Part shown: in pieces, positions 1 through 10,410 of the stretch
How positions within the stretch are numbered: the first letter of the stretch is position 1
Layout: each line of letters opens with the position of its first letter
DNA from: Tubulanus polymorphus
Taxonomy: Eukaryota; Nemertea; Palaeonemertea; Tubulaniformes; Tubulanidae
Direction of reading: 5' to 3'
DNA: 64,000 nucleotides
Assembly: GCF_964204645.1 (NCBI RefSeq)
Contig: NC_134028.1
Location: 12,195,001-12,259,000 of the forward strand
The notes under the pieces: model-generated
Told to the model about the DNA's origin: nothing
Databases searched by the model: none
Seen by the model: only the letters and a program-made list of their open reading frames with translations
Program-made: the position numbers and the translations under genes

Positions 1-47
1 GAACGCAATAGCACGCTGGGACTAAAGCCCCAAGTGGGCTAAAAAAT
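1..47 (+). repeat. R1 dispersed repeat, 3' terminus
   Basis: The first bases match the 3' end of a dispersed family (R1) seen again near 23585, 33085, 55785 and, diverged, near 60198. The end contains a short hairpin of the form GGGAC-TAAA-GTCCC followed by AAGTGGGCTAAAAA. The rest of this copy lies outside the window. A copy number above five in 64 kb makes a transposable element likely; the superfamily is not determined. Confidence 0.7.
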
Positions 48-1022
48 GGTATCTAACTTTTTTGAAATCAGCACACTTTAATTCATAAAGTAGGCCAATA
101 AAATCAATTTTGGCATAAAAATCCAGCTGTAATACAAATCATACTGTACAAATTGTGAAACTTACTGAACTATGTAATGAAGAAGCTGTCTTTTTATGGT
201 CACTTAATAATACATCATCTGGTTTGGTTAAAGACAGTGCAATCTTTTCAATCATGTCTAATTCCTTAAGAAGCTTCTTCTGTTGGCTGGAAAAACAAAA
301 TAATATATCATGGTTTATTGCTCCAATAGAGCAATGCTGAAAAGTGCTATAACCCTGTGGGGTTGAGGAAATCTTCATGTTAGTGAAATACTGTCGAATC
401 CTGTGATATGATATAAGTCAAATATTTTATAATTATATATATCTACAATTTCATATCAAACGCTTCATAATATTTCATATCTCTAACTGCATGAAATGTT
501 AAATGATGATAATAATAATAATATCAATAATGTAATATAACTTTTGAATATTGTATCAATATGTGCTTAATGTCGTAATCAACATATCACATTACTCAAT
601 ATGTATTCATAGTAATAAGCTCTACTGTCTTGTGAGGCCAAATCGGACAGCTCACTACAATTAGACGATCAACCGCAAAAATTGAAATTACCTTCAGCTT
701 TCTTGATATAATTCAATTACATCTGTAATGCTTCCTAAACTGGGGATAAGATTATCAACGTATTTATCTCTTAATATATTCTCTGAAAATCTTTTCTTAG
801 AAATATGTAGATGATAAAATATAGTACTGTTAAGTATAATAGGTGAGCATGCTGCTCCAAAAAGAACTCTCTTGAACCAGAATGTAACAAACTTGGTGTT
901 TTTGATAAATGTCGGACCAAGGAACTAGTATGCGTATTTGTTACGTCAAAATTCATAGGTACTGGAGCATAATCAACTCACACACAGACAGCACACAGAT
1001 CACAACGATCAAGTTAGTGTAG
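48..1022. other. no gene recognised
   Basis: AT-rich sequence with only short chance ORFs below 80 codons. I see no splice-flanked coding stretch, no transposon motif and no long repeat here. Confidence 0.5.
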
Positions 1023-1318
1023 TTAACCCTTTCAGTGCTGGCTAATTAATACCCTATAGTGCTGAAGATAATTTGAAAATTCTGAAAAATTCCACCCTAG
1101 TGTGTTGAATAACGGGAATAGCACTATAGTGCGTCTACACCCTGGCGCGGTGTATCGTTAGTTACAAATATTTCACTATGTTTGACAGGTGCTGCTATCT
1201 TTCAATGGAGATAATTAGTAATTACTAATTAAATCAATACACCGCAGTGCGGTGTACTAGCAAAATCCATGACTGATTCGTACACTGCACTGCGGTGTAG
1301 ACGCACTGAAAGGGTTAA
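1023..1318. mobile_element. piggyBac-type MITE with TTAA target duplication
   Basis: A 288-bp element (1027-1314) starts with CCCTTTCAGTGC and ends with the exact reverse complement GCACTGAAAGGG. Both ends are flanked by TTAA (1023-1026 and 1315-1318). Terminal CCC and a TTAA duplication are the hallmarks of the piggyBac superfamily. Inside, the words GTGCGTCTACACC and CGGTGTAGACGCAC form subterminal inverted repeats, and near-palindromic CACCGCAGTGCGGTG words recur. There is no ORF of transposase size, so this is a non-autonomous derivative that would need a transposase supplied elsewhere. The perfect 12-bp termini suggest a fairly young insertion. Confidence 0.85.
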
Positions 1319-1344
1319 TACGTCAAGGGAAAGGCAACATGTGA

Positions 1345-1530
1345 AATGAGGTAATAAACTAAAAGACCAAAGGTCCTGTACTCTCGAGGTACAGTTGTCG
1401 AGGAACGAGAATCGTGTATGATTACAGCGAATCAAAGCACACTATTTTTACAGTCATTGAATTAATAAAAGATCCAATTAACGGGGTTAAATCAGCTGCA
1501 AAAATAGATCTGTATTCAAGATTATTTTAC
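1345..1530. repeat. R8 dispersed repeat, copy 1
   Basis: Matches the reverse complement of about 5450-5680. Shared landmarks are GACCAAAGGTCCTGT, TCGAGGTACAGTT, the stretch with AAGCACAC and ATTTTTACAGTCATTGAATT, and AGATCTGTATTCAAGAT-like words. The copies are diverged but collinear. No coding content is recognised. Confidence 0.7.
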
Positions 1531-2745
1531 ATTATATAAGGTTGAATGGTGATGAAAATTGATCAAAAAAATATTAAGAAGATTTTTGAATATTTTATCA
1601 ATAATTCGTTTGGATAAATTTATTTCACAAGGTGAATTAATATCACTTGGCATAAATGGGCACCTTGCACTAACTATGGGTACCTTAGCAGTCTTAAATT
1701 CCTTGTTTCGTGCTGGGAAAGTAAGTGGGAGTCTTTAAATTTGAATAGTTAGCAGACAATGTCATTGAACGTGTAATTTTTACGGTTAGACCGAAATAAT
1801 TGCCAAGTTGTATGGCAGTGTGGCGTGCTTTTATTCATTTACTGCAGACGGTTTGCTTAGCAAACAGTCAGCATTCCTCATTAACAGGGTTCCCTATGCA
1901 TCGCAACAACCAATCAGAGCTACGCGCACCTGCTATGGAGTCCCGTCAATAGACTGTTTAGTAACACATTTTCCTTGCCAAACTTGTATTCTTGTAAATC
2001 TAATCTTGTATGAAAATAGAAATAATAATTAAGTATTTTGCACTATAAAATTGATTTTTGGTGCACCAGTGCTAATTTTGGTGAATAAAATGTGCGTAAG
2101 AATATTCGGATGAATTTTACACAATACAAGCCTTATTTACATATGGAAAACACCGAACTGGGGATCAATTATTGTTTAGGATATAAGTAATTGTCATTCT
2201 ATGCCAAAGCACGCTCATCCGTAGCGTCCTAAACTTCAAACGTTTGATTGGAATCTGATGTATTTGAATCACTATTTTGCACTTTAATCGCTGTTAGTAT
2301 CAAACGTTTCTATACACTACACCATGTTGTTTCCGTTTGGGTTCTCAGCATGATGTCTCACTTCCGGGTTGGGAAGGAATCAGCGCGGCCAATCAAAAGT
2401 CTCTTTTTAACACTAGTCTCATTAACCACTAAATCAATAAATAGGTTATAATTGATAAAAAATACTTTTAGCCATATCTTAAAACCTCTTCATGACCCCT
2501 TTAAAATCTAGCGCAGTATCGCAGCTCTGTCTTTAAATCTGCAACACGCTGATGTAGCTGCAATGGTTCATTCTTCTAACCGCGAATGAATCTACTCTTA
2601 TATTACAAATTGCGTCCCTACATCGTTTACTGTTAATTTGAACTTCGACAAATCATCTCATCTCTGCACTTCATAAGGCTGTGGTAAAACCTCTTGGCCC
2701 ATGGGCAATTATTATTTTGAATGGAATAAACTCAATAATCGATTT
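1531..2745. other. no gene recognised
   Basis: Only short chance ORFs (for example near 1808-2032 and 2248-2451) without splice context or recognisable motifs. I see no repeat structure longer than simple A/T runs. Confidence 0.45.
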
Positions 2746-2750
2746 TCATT

Positions 2751-2780
2751 AGGGTTTTCTGTTACATCACAGAAAACCCT
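2751..2780. repeat. AGGGTTTTCTG hairpin unit
   Basis: AGGGTTTTCTG (2751-2761) and its reverse complement CAGAAAACCCT (2770-2780) enclose 8 nt. The same hairpin occurs as an array at 15168-15340 and singly at 34438-34465, so it is a dispersed hairpin family rather than a chance palindrome. Confidence 0.7.
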
Positions 2781-2945
2781 ATCGAGATTCGCGTGATTAT
2801 TATTATTATTTTATGTCACACTATTTTCACTAAAGAACAAAGGCTTTGTTACCTTGCCGCTGTTGTCGATAAAATCCGTATGATATCATTCAACTCACTG
2901 AGATCTACAAATACTCTGCGTGTTTTTTGAAGAATCAACGTTACA

Positions 2946-3320
2946 AAAGCACTATCGGGCCGTAAACATCGAAAATTGAGCCCCATTCAAAGAGCCGACA
3001 TGTTTTTCTAAGTCATCTTTCCGAAATCTACCGCATGTTTCTCGCACGTCGATTATCAATTCAAGCATAAATTAACAAATTTATTACCCAAAGATTGCAC
3101 ATTCAGTCGCGGTTTTTAAAAACTAATTTTAACAAAAGCCCATTTTCCTCATAAAATCATATTACTGATACACAGGAAATTTACTACTTTAGATTTTAAA
3201 AGCACTGTAGGCGGTAAACATCGACGAATCGACGTGTGTCACTACATCGTCGTTCCGGGGATCAGCTGCAAGTTTCTCCTCATCATGAGAATCAAATCGA
3301 GTACAAATAAATTCATTACT
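2946..3320 (+). repeat. diverged tandem duplication of about 245 bp
   Basis: Two collinear segments start near 2949 and 3198 with AAAGCACTATCGGGCCGTAAACATCG-like words (AAAGCACTRTNGG, GGTAAACATCGA) and continue with an ACRTCGTT-like part and a terminal AAATTNATTAC word. A further pair, GGCCGCGGGCTTCAA, lies at about 3342 and 3523. The ORF at 3479-3721 spans such repeat words and is not convincing as a gene. Confidence 0.5.
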
Positions 3321-4182
3321 ACCAGTGATTTGGCCGCGGGCTTCAAGCAGTTAGTTTAACAATACCTATATTTCTTTACCAAATTAACCGTGTATTTATT
3401 AAGATAAATCATTAGTGTACCAGGGAGTGGTAGGCCTAAACTAAACACGCCAAAGAGATATAGCGGAGAAAAGCTTTTGTGTCGACGAGGTATCAAAATA
3501 AAAGAATATATTACTTTATTCGGCCGCGGGCTTCAACCTCTATATCAATACCATCAATACTCAATATATTTCCAACAGTATATACCGATCATTGTCAAAT
3601 GCACAAGGTATTTACTAAATACAAGTATTTAACACACTCCTATCCGTATGATGGACTTCCACTTGACATTCGGAGTAAGCGTTCGCTGTGGGGGAAGGAG
3701 ATCGTTCGCTGTGTCGCTTGAAGTGTTTATCCAGTTTTACGCGACCTTAAGGCTTTAGGCCTACCGGCGCTTTACTGTCTCAAACAAGCACAGTATAATT
3801 GTTGCGTTCATTAACGGACTCATTGGATTGAACTTCAAAACAAAATTTACGATATTTAGGAGGGTTGTTATTCCCTAGGCCTACGACCAATCTGTCCGGA
3901 TGTTAGGCCTACGCATATACATAGGCCTACATAGGCTAGTAGCCTCTACGAGGTAAAAGCTAAGTTCACTATAAAGGAGGAAGCAGATTTATCAAAATGC
4001 ATGTTAATTAGTGATTAACTGGTGTCAACTTGCAACGATCAATCACAATTATCAATTTATTTGGCAAAAATGAAGATTTTTTGGAAAATTTCGCCTGAGC
4101 AGACAGCTTTATAAGCCAGACTTTTCATTTGAGTTTTTTCATCATAAATGAAACTGGTATTTCATTAATTCCTAATGACTTA
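3321..4182. other. no gene recognised
   Basis: Several TAGGCCTAC words cluster at 3870-3950, a species-typical short motif also found through the window. No coding region or transposon end was recognised. Confidence 0.4.
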
Positions 4183-4509
4183 AGCCGGCGTAGGGCGGCC
4201 TTGCAACGGCTTGTGACTCACTGCAATGCCATTAACTGCGACCGCCAGCGACGATTGAGTCGTAACGACTCATCGACCTATGCTCCCTTGCGACGGTTTG
4301 CGACTGTCAGCAACGCCAGTCACAAGGAGTCGCACGGGTTCTACTTTCTGCGAGGCGACACAACTGTCACAACCGACCTACGTGCCCTTGCGACTGGCAG
4401 AAACTAGTCACACACAGTCGCTGACAATCGTATTGCAACCGACTTGCACCGAAACATGCGATGCAACGCGAGGATCGCATCGCGTCGCAAGGCCGACCTA
4501 TGTCCGGCT
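4183..4509. mobile_element. GC-rich MITE with 26-bp imperfect terminal inverted repeats
   Basis: The left end AGCCGGCGTAGGGCGGCCTT and the reverse complement of the right end AGCCGGACATAGGTCGGCCT begin an inverted repeat that continues as TGCAACG / TGCGACG. The 327-bp interior is far more GC-rich than its surroundings and is built from diverged units containing TTGCGAC, GACTCA and CGACCTA in both orientations. There is no convincing target duplication, so I do not assign a superfamily. The overlapping reading frames at 4129-4615 are by-products of this structure. A related GC-rich segment lies at 17826-18010. Confidence 0.6.
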
Positions 4510-4539
4510 ACGTGAGTTACTGTGGAGCCCCAGAAATAT

Positions 4540-4856
4540 CTTTTTTTTCGTTCATAAGACCTTTCGCTTGAAAATTATTTCATTGGAACAAAATTTATTT
4601 CGTTCGGACCAATAAGTATTTCATTCATTCGAAACAGAATTGTTTTCATTTAAACATTCGTTCGAAAAAAAATTGTTTTCGCTCAACCAAATTTTTTTGC
4701 CGAGAAAAAAAGTTTTTCATTTCAACAATAACATAGCTTTTTATTCGAACACATTTTTTGTCAGAATGAAGAAAAGTTTTGGTTCAAACAAAAAGCGTAT
4801 TGTTCGATCAATTTTCTTGTCGGAACATTAAGTTTTTTGGTCGAACGGCGTGTTAA
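4540..4856 (+). repeat. degenerate minisatellite, period about 17-25 bp
   Basis: Thirteen or so diverged units of the form GAACAAAATTTTTTTCGTTC follow each other, each beginning with GAAC/GGAC/AAAC and ending in a T-run plus CGTTC, CATTC or TGTC. The unit length varies between about 17 and 33 bp. The short ORF at 4640-4831 is inside it and reads as low-complexity Phe/Lys/Ser-rich sequence. Confidence 0.6.
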
Positions 4857-4864
4857 GGTCGTTT

Positions 4865-5165
4865 TGGAAATTTACTCGCTCTGGTATATTTTGGATTACT
4901 GTGTATGTCATTTGTAAGGACATTAAACAGAAGACGACTTCGGATACTACCTTGCGTGACTCCACTAGTTAGATCGACTTATTCAAAGATGAGGCGTTCC
5001 ATTGATTTCGGCTTCAAGTTTTCGTTCGGAGGTAACTGCTGAGCCATTTGAGCGACCTATCATTGATACTGCTTCCTAATAGCCTGTTCAGTAATGGCTG
5101 ATGTTGTGCCTTATCAAATGCTTTGTCGAAATCCACCGTAGAACAGGATTCTAAGACTGTGCAGA
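4865..5165 (-). pseudogene. non-LTR retrotransposon reverse transcriptase fragment
   Basis: Read on the minus strand from about 5150, the translation contains VDFDKAFDKAQHQPLLNRLL, the palm motif A (hxFxKAFD) of LINE reverse transcriptases. It is followed by a WLSSYL segment and, after a stop and a frame change, by SGVTQGS and NDI, which match the conserved GVPQGS...LLFxIYINDL region. Stops and a frameshift break it, and both ends of the RT are missing. It probably belongs to the CR1/L2/Jockey-like group, but the piece is too short to place. Confidence 0.7.
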
Positions 5166-5379
5166 AAACCCTTTATCGCTGCTTTGCAGCTATATTTTAA
5201 GTTGTTATCGGTCCAATTATTATTAAAAAGTCTTTGAAAGTGATAGACATTGGTCCTATAACCGGCCATATTTCACTCTAAAGTATAAAGCAAAACAAAT
5301 CGATCTGACGTATTTGTTCCTGCCTACCACTGTCCAAGGTGTCAAGCTTTCACGTAGTGCCCAGGGCAGTTGTTAAAGC

Positions 5380-5557
5380 AAAGAGATCTGCATAATTTAA
5401 AGTAGTAGAATGAACAATGTAATATGTTTTCATCGATATTATAAAAAACTGTACCTCGACAGCACAGGACCTTTGGTCCTCTAGTTTATAATATCGATGA
5501 AAACATATTACATTGTTCATTCTACTACTCTTTAGAGTACGCAGATCTGTTTCAACC
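5380..5557. repeat. long palindrome with perfect 45-bp arms
   Basis: Positions 5401-5445 and 5485-5529 are exact inverted copies (45 of 45 by eye), separated by 39 bp. An imperfect extension reaches the word AGATCTGC on both sides. The spacer carries a smaller hairpin, AGGACC-TTT-GGTCCT. It overlaps the start of R8 copy 2. Confidence 0.85.
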
Positions 5558-5680
5558 CAATATGAAAAAATCTTGAATACAAACTTGCCGGATCTATTTT
5601 TGCAGCGTATTTGACCCCATGTATCGGATCTTTTGTTAATTCAATGACTGTAAAAATGGTGTGCTTTGGTTCACTGTAAA
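5450..5680. repeat. R8 dispersed repeat, copy 2 (inverted)
   Basis: Reverse-complement counterpart of 1345-1530, about 4 kb apart. One arm of the 45-bp palindrome forms part of this copy. No coding content was seen. Confidence 0.65.
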
Positions 5681-6154
5681 CGTACACGACACGATACCGA
5701 CACAGCTCAAAGAAGAGCTAAAAATTCAGTTAATTATTTCCAAACTACATTTTCCAATGCATTTCTTTGAAAGAATCGAATGATTTAGATTTCATCTTTT
5801 ATTTTCGATCACTCATCATCGTGCATGAGATACTAATCTTCCATTACAAGCACGAGCGGGGCGGCCAATCATATGTGCGATCATTTGAAGGCTTTACGAC
5901 TATATCTTTAATTAAACCCTCCAAAAGTTTATGAACTAAAATATATGAATGATGTACGCGGGAAAAAAAAAGCAAAAACGGTGTCAGAATTTGATTTAAT
6001 CATGTACCCAGGTTGATGGGTTCCAGTAGGCTATTTGACGCTTTTTTGTTTTGAGAGCCACAAACGCTGATACAGCGAGTGTAGTGCACACGTGTCGCTT
6101 GTGTTTACAAACAGAATGTGGAGCAAACACACTGCAAACAAGATGGTGGAAACA
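5681..6154. other. no gene recognised
   Basis: AT-rich sequence without recognisable coding, repeat or splice features. Confidence 0.4.
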
Positions 6155-7059
6155 CTATTGTGAAAAATCTTGTCCCAGGCAACCATCGCCGCCAAACATA
6201 CTGATCGTAAACATGCAATTGTTTACCGGATCCAATTGACACAAAAAATTCATTAAAAGCATTTGCAACATTTTGATCATCCTGTATGACTGTGACGCTG
6301 ATTTTGAAAAATTCAGGGTAATTTTGATCTTTGCTTTTGCCAAGAATATTAGTAATTTTTTGCCAGTTTGTTTCATATCACGACTTACTTCATCAATTTT
6401 TTGATGTAACAATTTTTCTTGGCAATACCTAATAGCTTGATGAATAGATTCTAAATTTACAATATCTATTTTTTGATTGCTGCATTTTATGTGATTTGAA
6501 TTGTTTATACAACAAGTTTTTATGCTTAAGAGAAATAAGTAACCCATTAGACATCCAGGGTTGTTGATGGCTAGAATACCGGGATTTCTTAGCAGTCCTA
6601 ATTGGAAAAGAATCATTATACATGACTTTTGAAATACTATAAAATCTACAGTATGTAATTTCTGCATCGTTTATACACAACACTGAGTCCCAATTGGTTA
6701 CCATCAATTTTCTCCTAAAAATCTGCAAGGTTCTACGATTTTTAAAGTCGTTAGTTTATAACCTCCTTTTTTGGAGTTTTTGTTTTATGCTGAAGAAGAA
6801 AATTGAAAGAAGTGAACACCATATAATGGTCAGAGAAATCACACAGTAAAACACCTGATTCACACTTATACTTGATGTGACAGTTAACAAAAATATTGTC
6901 GATCAATGATGATGAAGTCACTGTCACACGAGTGCATATATCAATTTGAGGTACAGCTACAGAACTAGGTAATGCAGAGTCCAAAAATTTCCCGATTTGG
7001 TAATTACAGGGTCTCCCATTAATTACTATACATAAAGAAACTGCCTGTATCCTCCACAT
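6155..7059 (-). pseudogene. LINE fragment: endonuclease C-terminus and linker to RT
   Basis: Three minus-strand frames together cover one LINE polyprotein. At 7059-6751 the end of an APE-type endonuclease is visible: the SSLIDNIFVN segment and then CDFSDHYMVF, corresponding to the conserved S-D-H near the end of the fold. At 6728-6429 the linker PWMSNGLL...KHKNLLYKQF appears, typical of sequence between endonuclease and RT in CR1/L2-like elements. From about 6480 to 6200 the linker continues in a third frame (YCQEKLLHQKIDEVSRDMKQ). At least two frameshifts separate the parts and no RT palm follows, so it is dead. It may be the continuation of the endonuclease N-terminus at 9122-9430, split by other insertions. 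Confidence 0.75.
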
Positions 7060-8583
7060 TTCTTAATGAAATGTTTCGATTTTCCACCAAATGATAGAAT
7101 GTAACGGTACTTTTTGATAATTATCATGGTTGCTATAGTAATTTGCTTAGTGATTTCCTAGCAACTGATTACATTGTTGTAGTGATTTTTTGTAATTCTT
7201 GTTTAGAATAGACTAGCTGAATACCCGTCCAATGGACGGCGCATAAATGCAGAATCCTGTTAATCATTAATTAATTGGCCGGGAAATAAATCTAAATGCT
7301 TCACATGTTTAGAGTTCTTGCAACCAACCCCACACCTCCCCTACCCCGTCTGACCTGTCAGTGGTACAAACCTTATCATTCAAATAACTAACAGTAAATT
7401 CTGCCCCAGCCGTTTTTAGGCCCCTCCTCGTTCGATCTTTGTACTTTCTATATTGACCACACCACCCATACGTTCATTTGAAAAGCCCCTCCATTCGACC
7501 AACGAATTGCATGCTTAAATTGAGGGACTATTAATTGAAATTTCCGAGATAGTCGCTCGATCCGATGATATTGGGATTCTGTATTTTATATTACTGTTTG
7601 ACATAATTTTTTTGATATCTCTCATATATACATACATATTTTTTTGATATCTCTCATATATACATACATTTTCTTAAGAGAGATCCTGTCAGAATAGTAC
7701 GTACATTTTGCTTTGACCCACTCCCCATACAAAGTTTTATATTTGTTTACCCTTCCCCAAAATCCGTATGTACTACATGCATTTGAAAGCTCTCTTATAA
7801 ATTTAACCACGAACGCACACATCGGCAGCCCCACAGGCATTCCGAGAGGCTGCGTTTGGGCCTCCCTATCTGCCAGTAACCTATCTGTGGTATGGAACCA
7901 TTCTGAAAAACTCGCAATGGGCCTGTCCCCTTCAATAAGCATTCTGAGACGCTGCGTATGGGCCAGCAACACGGTCAGAACATATCGCTAAGTCCAATGA
8001 TATTAATTTTGATCCAAAGATTACGTGTGATGAATGTCTTAACCAATGTTTTAAACAACTGAGGGACAGATCAGTGTTGAGAGAACTGTGTCAAGTACTG
8101 TTCTGATGCTGCGTTGTGTATCTTAAGTCGGTCAGGTCAGTAATTTACTATAGTACTTCTACAGAAGCATAGTATGGTACTTTACTGTTAGATGGCGAAC
8201 ACATCGTTTTTAACTGAATTTTAGCCCGGGCTTAGAATGAATATTGTGACTCCCTCGGACCACCAATCTGTTTGAAACGTGTAACTTGATGACGGGAAGA
8301 ACTGGTATTAAGCATCAGTAAAAGGACGTTTCAATACATGCATTTATTTTCTTATAATGTGTCGCGGTAAATACCGTCCGTTCTGCTTTATAGTATAGAT
8401 AACTGTTAAATCATGTCTATGTCTCTAATACAAAAAGCCTAGATGGTATGCTGGTTTTAGGAAACCAAATCTTTCTGTCAGTCTGTACCATGGATTTTGG
8501 GTTAAGAATCCATATTTGATTGCTGAGAAGCCACTTAATCAATGTCATCAAGTGAGCTGTCTGTTGTCTATGAGGTGTGATCT
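7060..8583. other. no gene recognised; short tandem 32-mer
   Basis: A 31-32-bp unit, TTTTTTTGATATCTCTCATA plus TATACATACAT, is present twice in tandem at about 7607-7670. The word CGTCCAATGGACG (near 7227) is a small palindrome. Reading frames at 7622-7991 and 8417-8608 show no known motif and overlap on opposite strands, so I leave them out. Confidence 0.4.
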
Positions 8584-9040
8584 TTGGATTTGCCATACAG
8601 TAGGTCATCCAGGGGGCCTATATTCGGGCCATACTTTTTGACAAAAAAGGAAATGCTGACTATGAATGGAACCGGCTATCATAAGATGCTGATTCAGTAC
8701 TCCATTACAAAACTTCATAGATGGCTAGAGGAAGTCTCAATCCAGTGTGGTTCCAACAGGATGCTGCGCAATGTTTTTCAGCAGGAAAAACAATTCGGTG
8801 ACAGAATCTCATCGCTCCAAACTGTTAACGACTGGGCCATATAATCGCCTGACCTAAATCCACTGGACTTTTTTACTTGTGGGGCTAGCTGAAGGACACA
8901 ATGTACCAAACCAACCAGAAACTATTGATGATCTAAAGAGAAACATCTGCAATAACACAGATGATTGTCAATGTACTGCGCAATTTCAACAATCGACTGA
9001 ATCATGTGATAAAATTGAAAGGTTCTCCCATCTAGCATAT
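8584..9040 (+). pseudogene. Tc1/mariner-superfamily transposase fossil
   Basis: One plus-strand frame reads GPYFLTKKEMLTMNGTGYHK, which fits the GPYFF...TVNGxRYxxML block of DDE transposases in eukaryotes and insects' mariner relatives. After a frameshift near 8735 it reads VWFQQDAAQCFSA, the WFQQDGAPPH block that carries the second catalytic Asp. The later C-terminal block (normally SPDLTPLDFFLWGYLK) is still visible in stop-riddled form as LGHII...PKSTGLFYLWG.LKD, followed by a VLRNFNNRLNHVI tail. At least six stops and one frameshift show a long-dead copy. It lies between two minus-strand LINE endonuclease pieces, perhaps as an insertion into one LINE. Confidence 0.75.
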
Positions 9041-9121
9041 TTTCTTAACTAATTGGATATTAGTGAAGTAATTTTTTTGTGCAATATGATATACAATATA
9101 TTTAATACAATATTTAGGTCA

Positions 9122-9430
9122 TCACAGACTGAAATTCAATTCGTTTTTCACAAAAACCCCTAAACCACCTCCAAATCTATCTTTTCTTGATGAAAAAATT
9201 GATTTATTACTGGGTATTGAATACATTTCACTATTGTCATGGTATTCTGAAGTTCTTGTTTCCGTAAAGCCAATAACAAACCATTTAAACGCTTGTGTAG
9301 AGGTCAAGAAATGATCAACATTTTTATTCATACTCCTAATGTTTAAGTGACCAACTGCAAAATCTTTGGTATTTAATAATTGTGAGAGAAATATTAGCAT
9401 AATATTCCCAACTAGTTTCGTTACATACAT
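9122..9430 (-). pseudogene. LINE APE endonuclease N-terminal fragment
   Basis: A 102-residue open stretch contains FAVGHLNIRSMNKNVDHF, then VIGFTET and GGGLGVFVKN. These are the first three conserved blocks of the APE-like endonuclease: the metal-coordinating Asn of LNIRS, the catalytic Glu of the TET block, and the GGVG strand. The later blocks (GDFN, SDH) do not follow directly. By orientation and type it could belong with 6155-7059, with the mariner fossil between them. Confidence 0.75.
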
Positions 9431-9525
9431 TTGTCATCATAAGAAGATATATGCTTTAAGTTTATAAGAAGATATAGGCTAAAAGTTTATAAGTAAACAC
9501 ATGTTGTACCGCTAATGTATCGCCT

Positions 9526-10410
9526 GTGCCTACGATAAAGATGATCTCACTAATGTATAAGATGTCTAATGTGTTGGGTCATCCAGGGCAGCTGGGGGCA
9601 GGTTACCAGGGTTTACAATGGGATGATTTTGCTGATGCCCTCCTGATTTCTACTCTTTGGTCAGTCCAGAAGGTTTCTACTGTACTGTTCTATTGTTCTG
9701 TCACAGTTCTTTAGGAAGCTCGCCTGGTAAAATGGGCTTTAAGGGCACCCCAGTTCGTTTTGTTAAGCAGCAGTACTTGTCTGTCTTGGGCTCACTTATG
9801 ACTGGTTTGCCTTGGAATTTGGTGAAGACTATGTCATGGTCTCCTGAGGAGGGTAAGGTAGTTACTTCGTTGACCATTGTTGGGTTCTTTGTCAGGAAAA
9901 GGTCAAGGGTATTATTGCCTCTGGTTGGTTAGGTAACTGTTTGTGTGAGGCTGAACTCATTGATGAGGGTGATAAATTTCTCATAGATACCTTTTTTCTG
10001 ACTATCAGGGATTTTTGTTCACAATCTTGCCATGAGATATTTGGCTGGTTGAAATCACCAAGGATCCAGATATCATTATCTTTTGGTATTTTTGACAGGG
10101 ATTCTTTGAGATTCACGTGGCATTCGTGGACATTTTCTTTGTGGTTGGTAATATGCACCTATGAAGGTGGGTTTGCTCTAAGTAATTTGGAACTTAACCC
10201 ATAATCATACTTAGTCTGCAGTTGGGGCTGCGCTAAACAGACACGTTTAACTAAGATAGCTACTCCACCTTGTTTGTGTTTCGATCTAGTCTGAATAGGG
10301 TATACCCTAGGGAGGGAGGAAAGATTTCACCATTAGCTTTATCTTCAGATAGCCAGGTTTCTGTGCCTATGACTACAGCTCCACTGTTTTTAAGATTCTA
10401 TAAGGACCAC
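9526..10410 (-). pseudogene. second LINE APE endonuclease, frameshifted
   Basis: Reading down the minus strand from 10410, the order is IVIGTETWLSEDK...FPPSLGYTLFR (Glu block), then after stops an HITNHKENVHE segment with NDIWILGDFNQPNISW (GDFN block, 10158-9892). After a frame change come NNTLDLFLTKNPTMVNEV and SSGDHDIVFTKF (the terminal SDH-type block, about 9910-9780). The block order and the TETWL/GDFN/GDHDIVF signature fit a CR1-like element of a different family from 9122-9430. Several stops and frame changes make it non-functional. Plus-strand ORFs over this interval are shadows. Confidence 0.75.

Noticed and set aside
4129-4615. Overlapping 92- and 111-codon ORFs as possible genes
   Set aside because: They lie in the GC-rich MITE and read through its repeat words in two frames.
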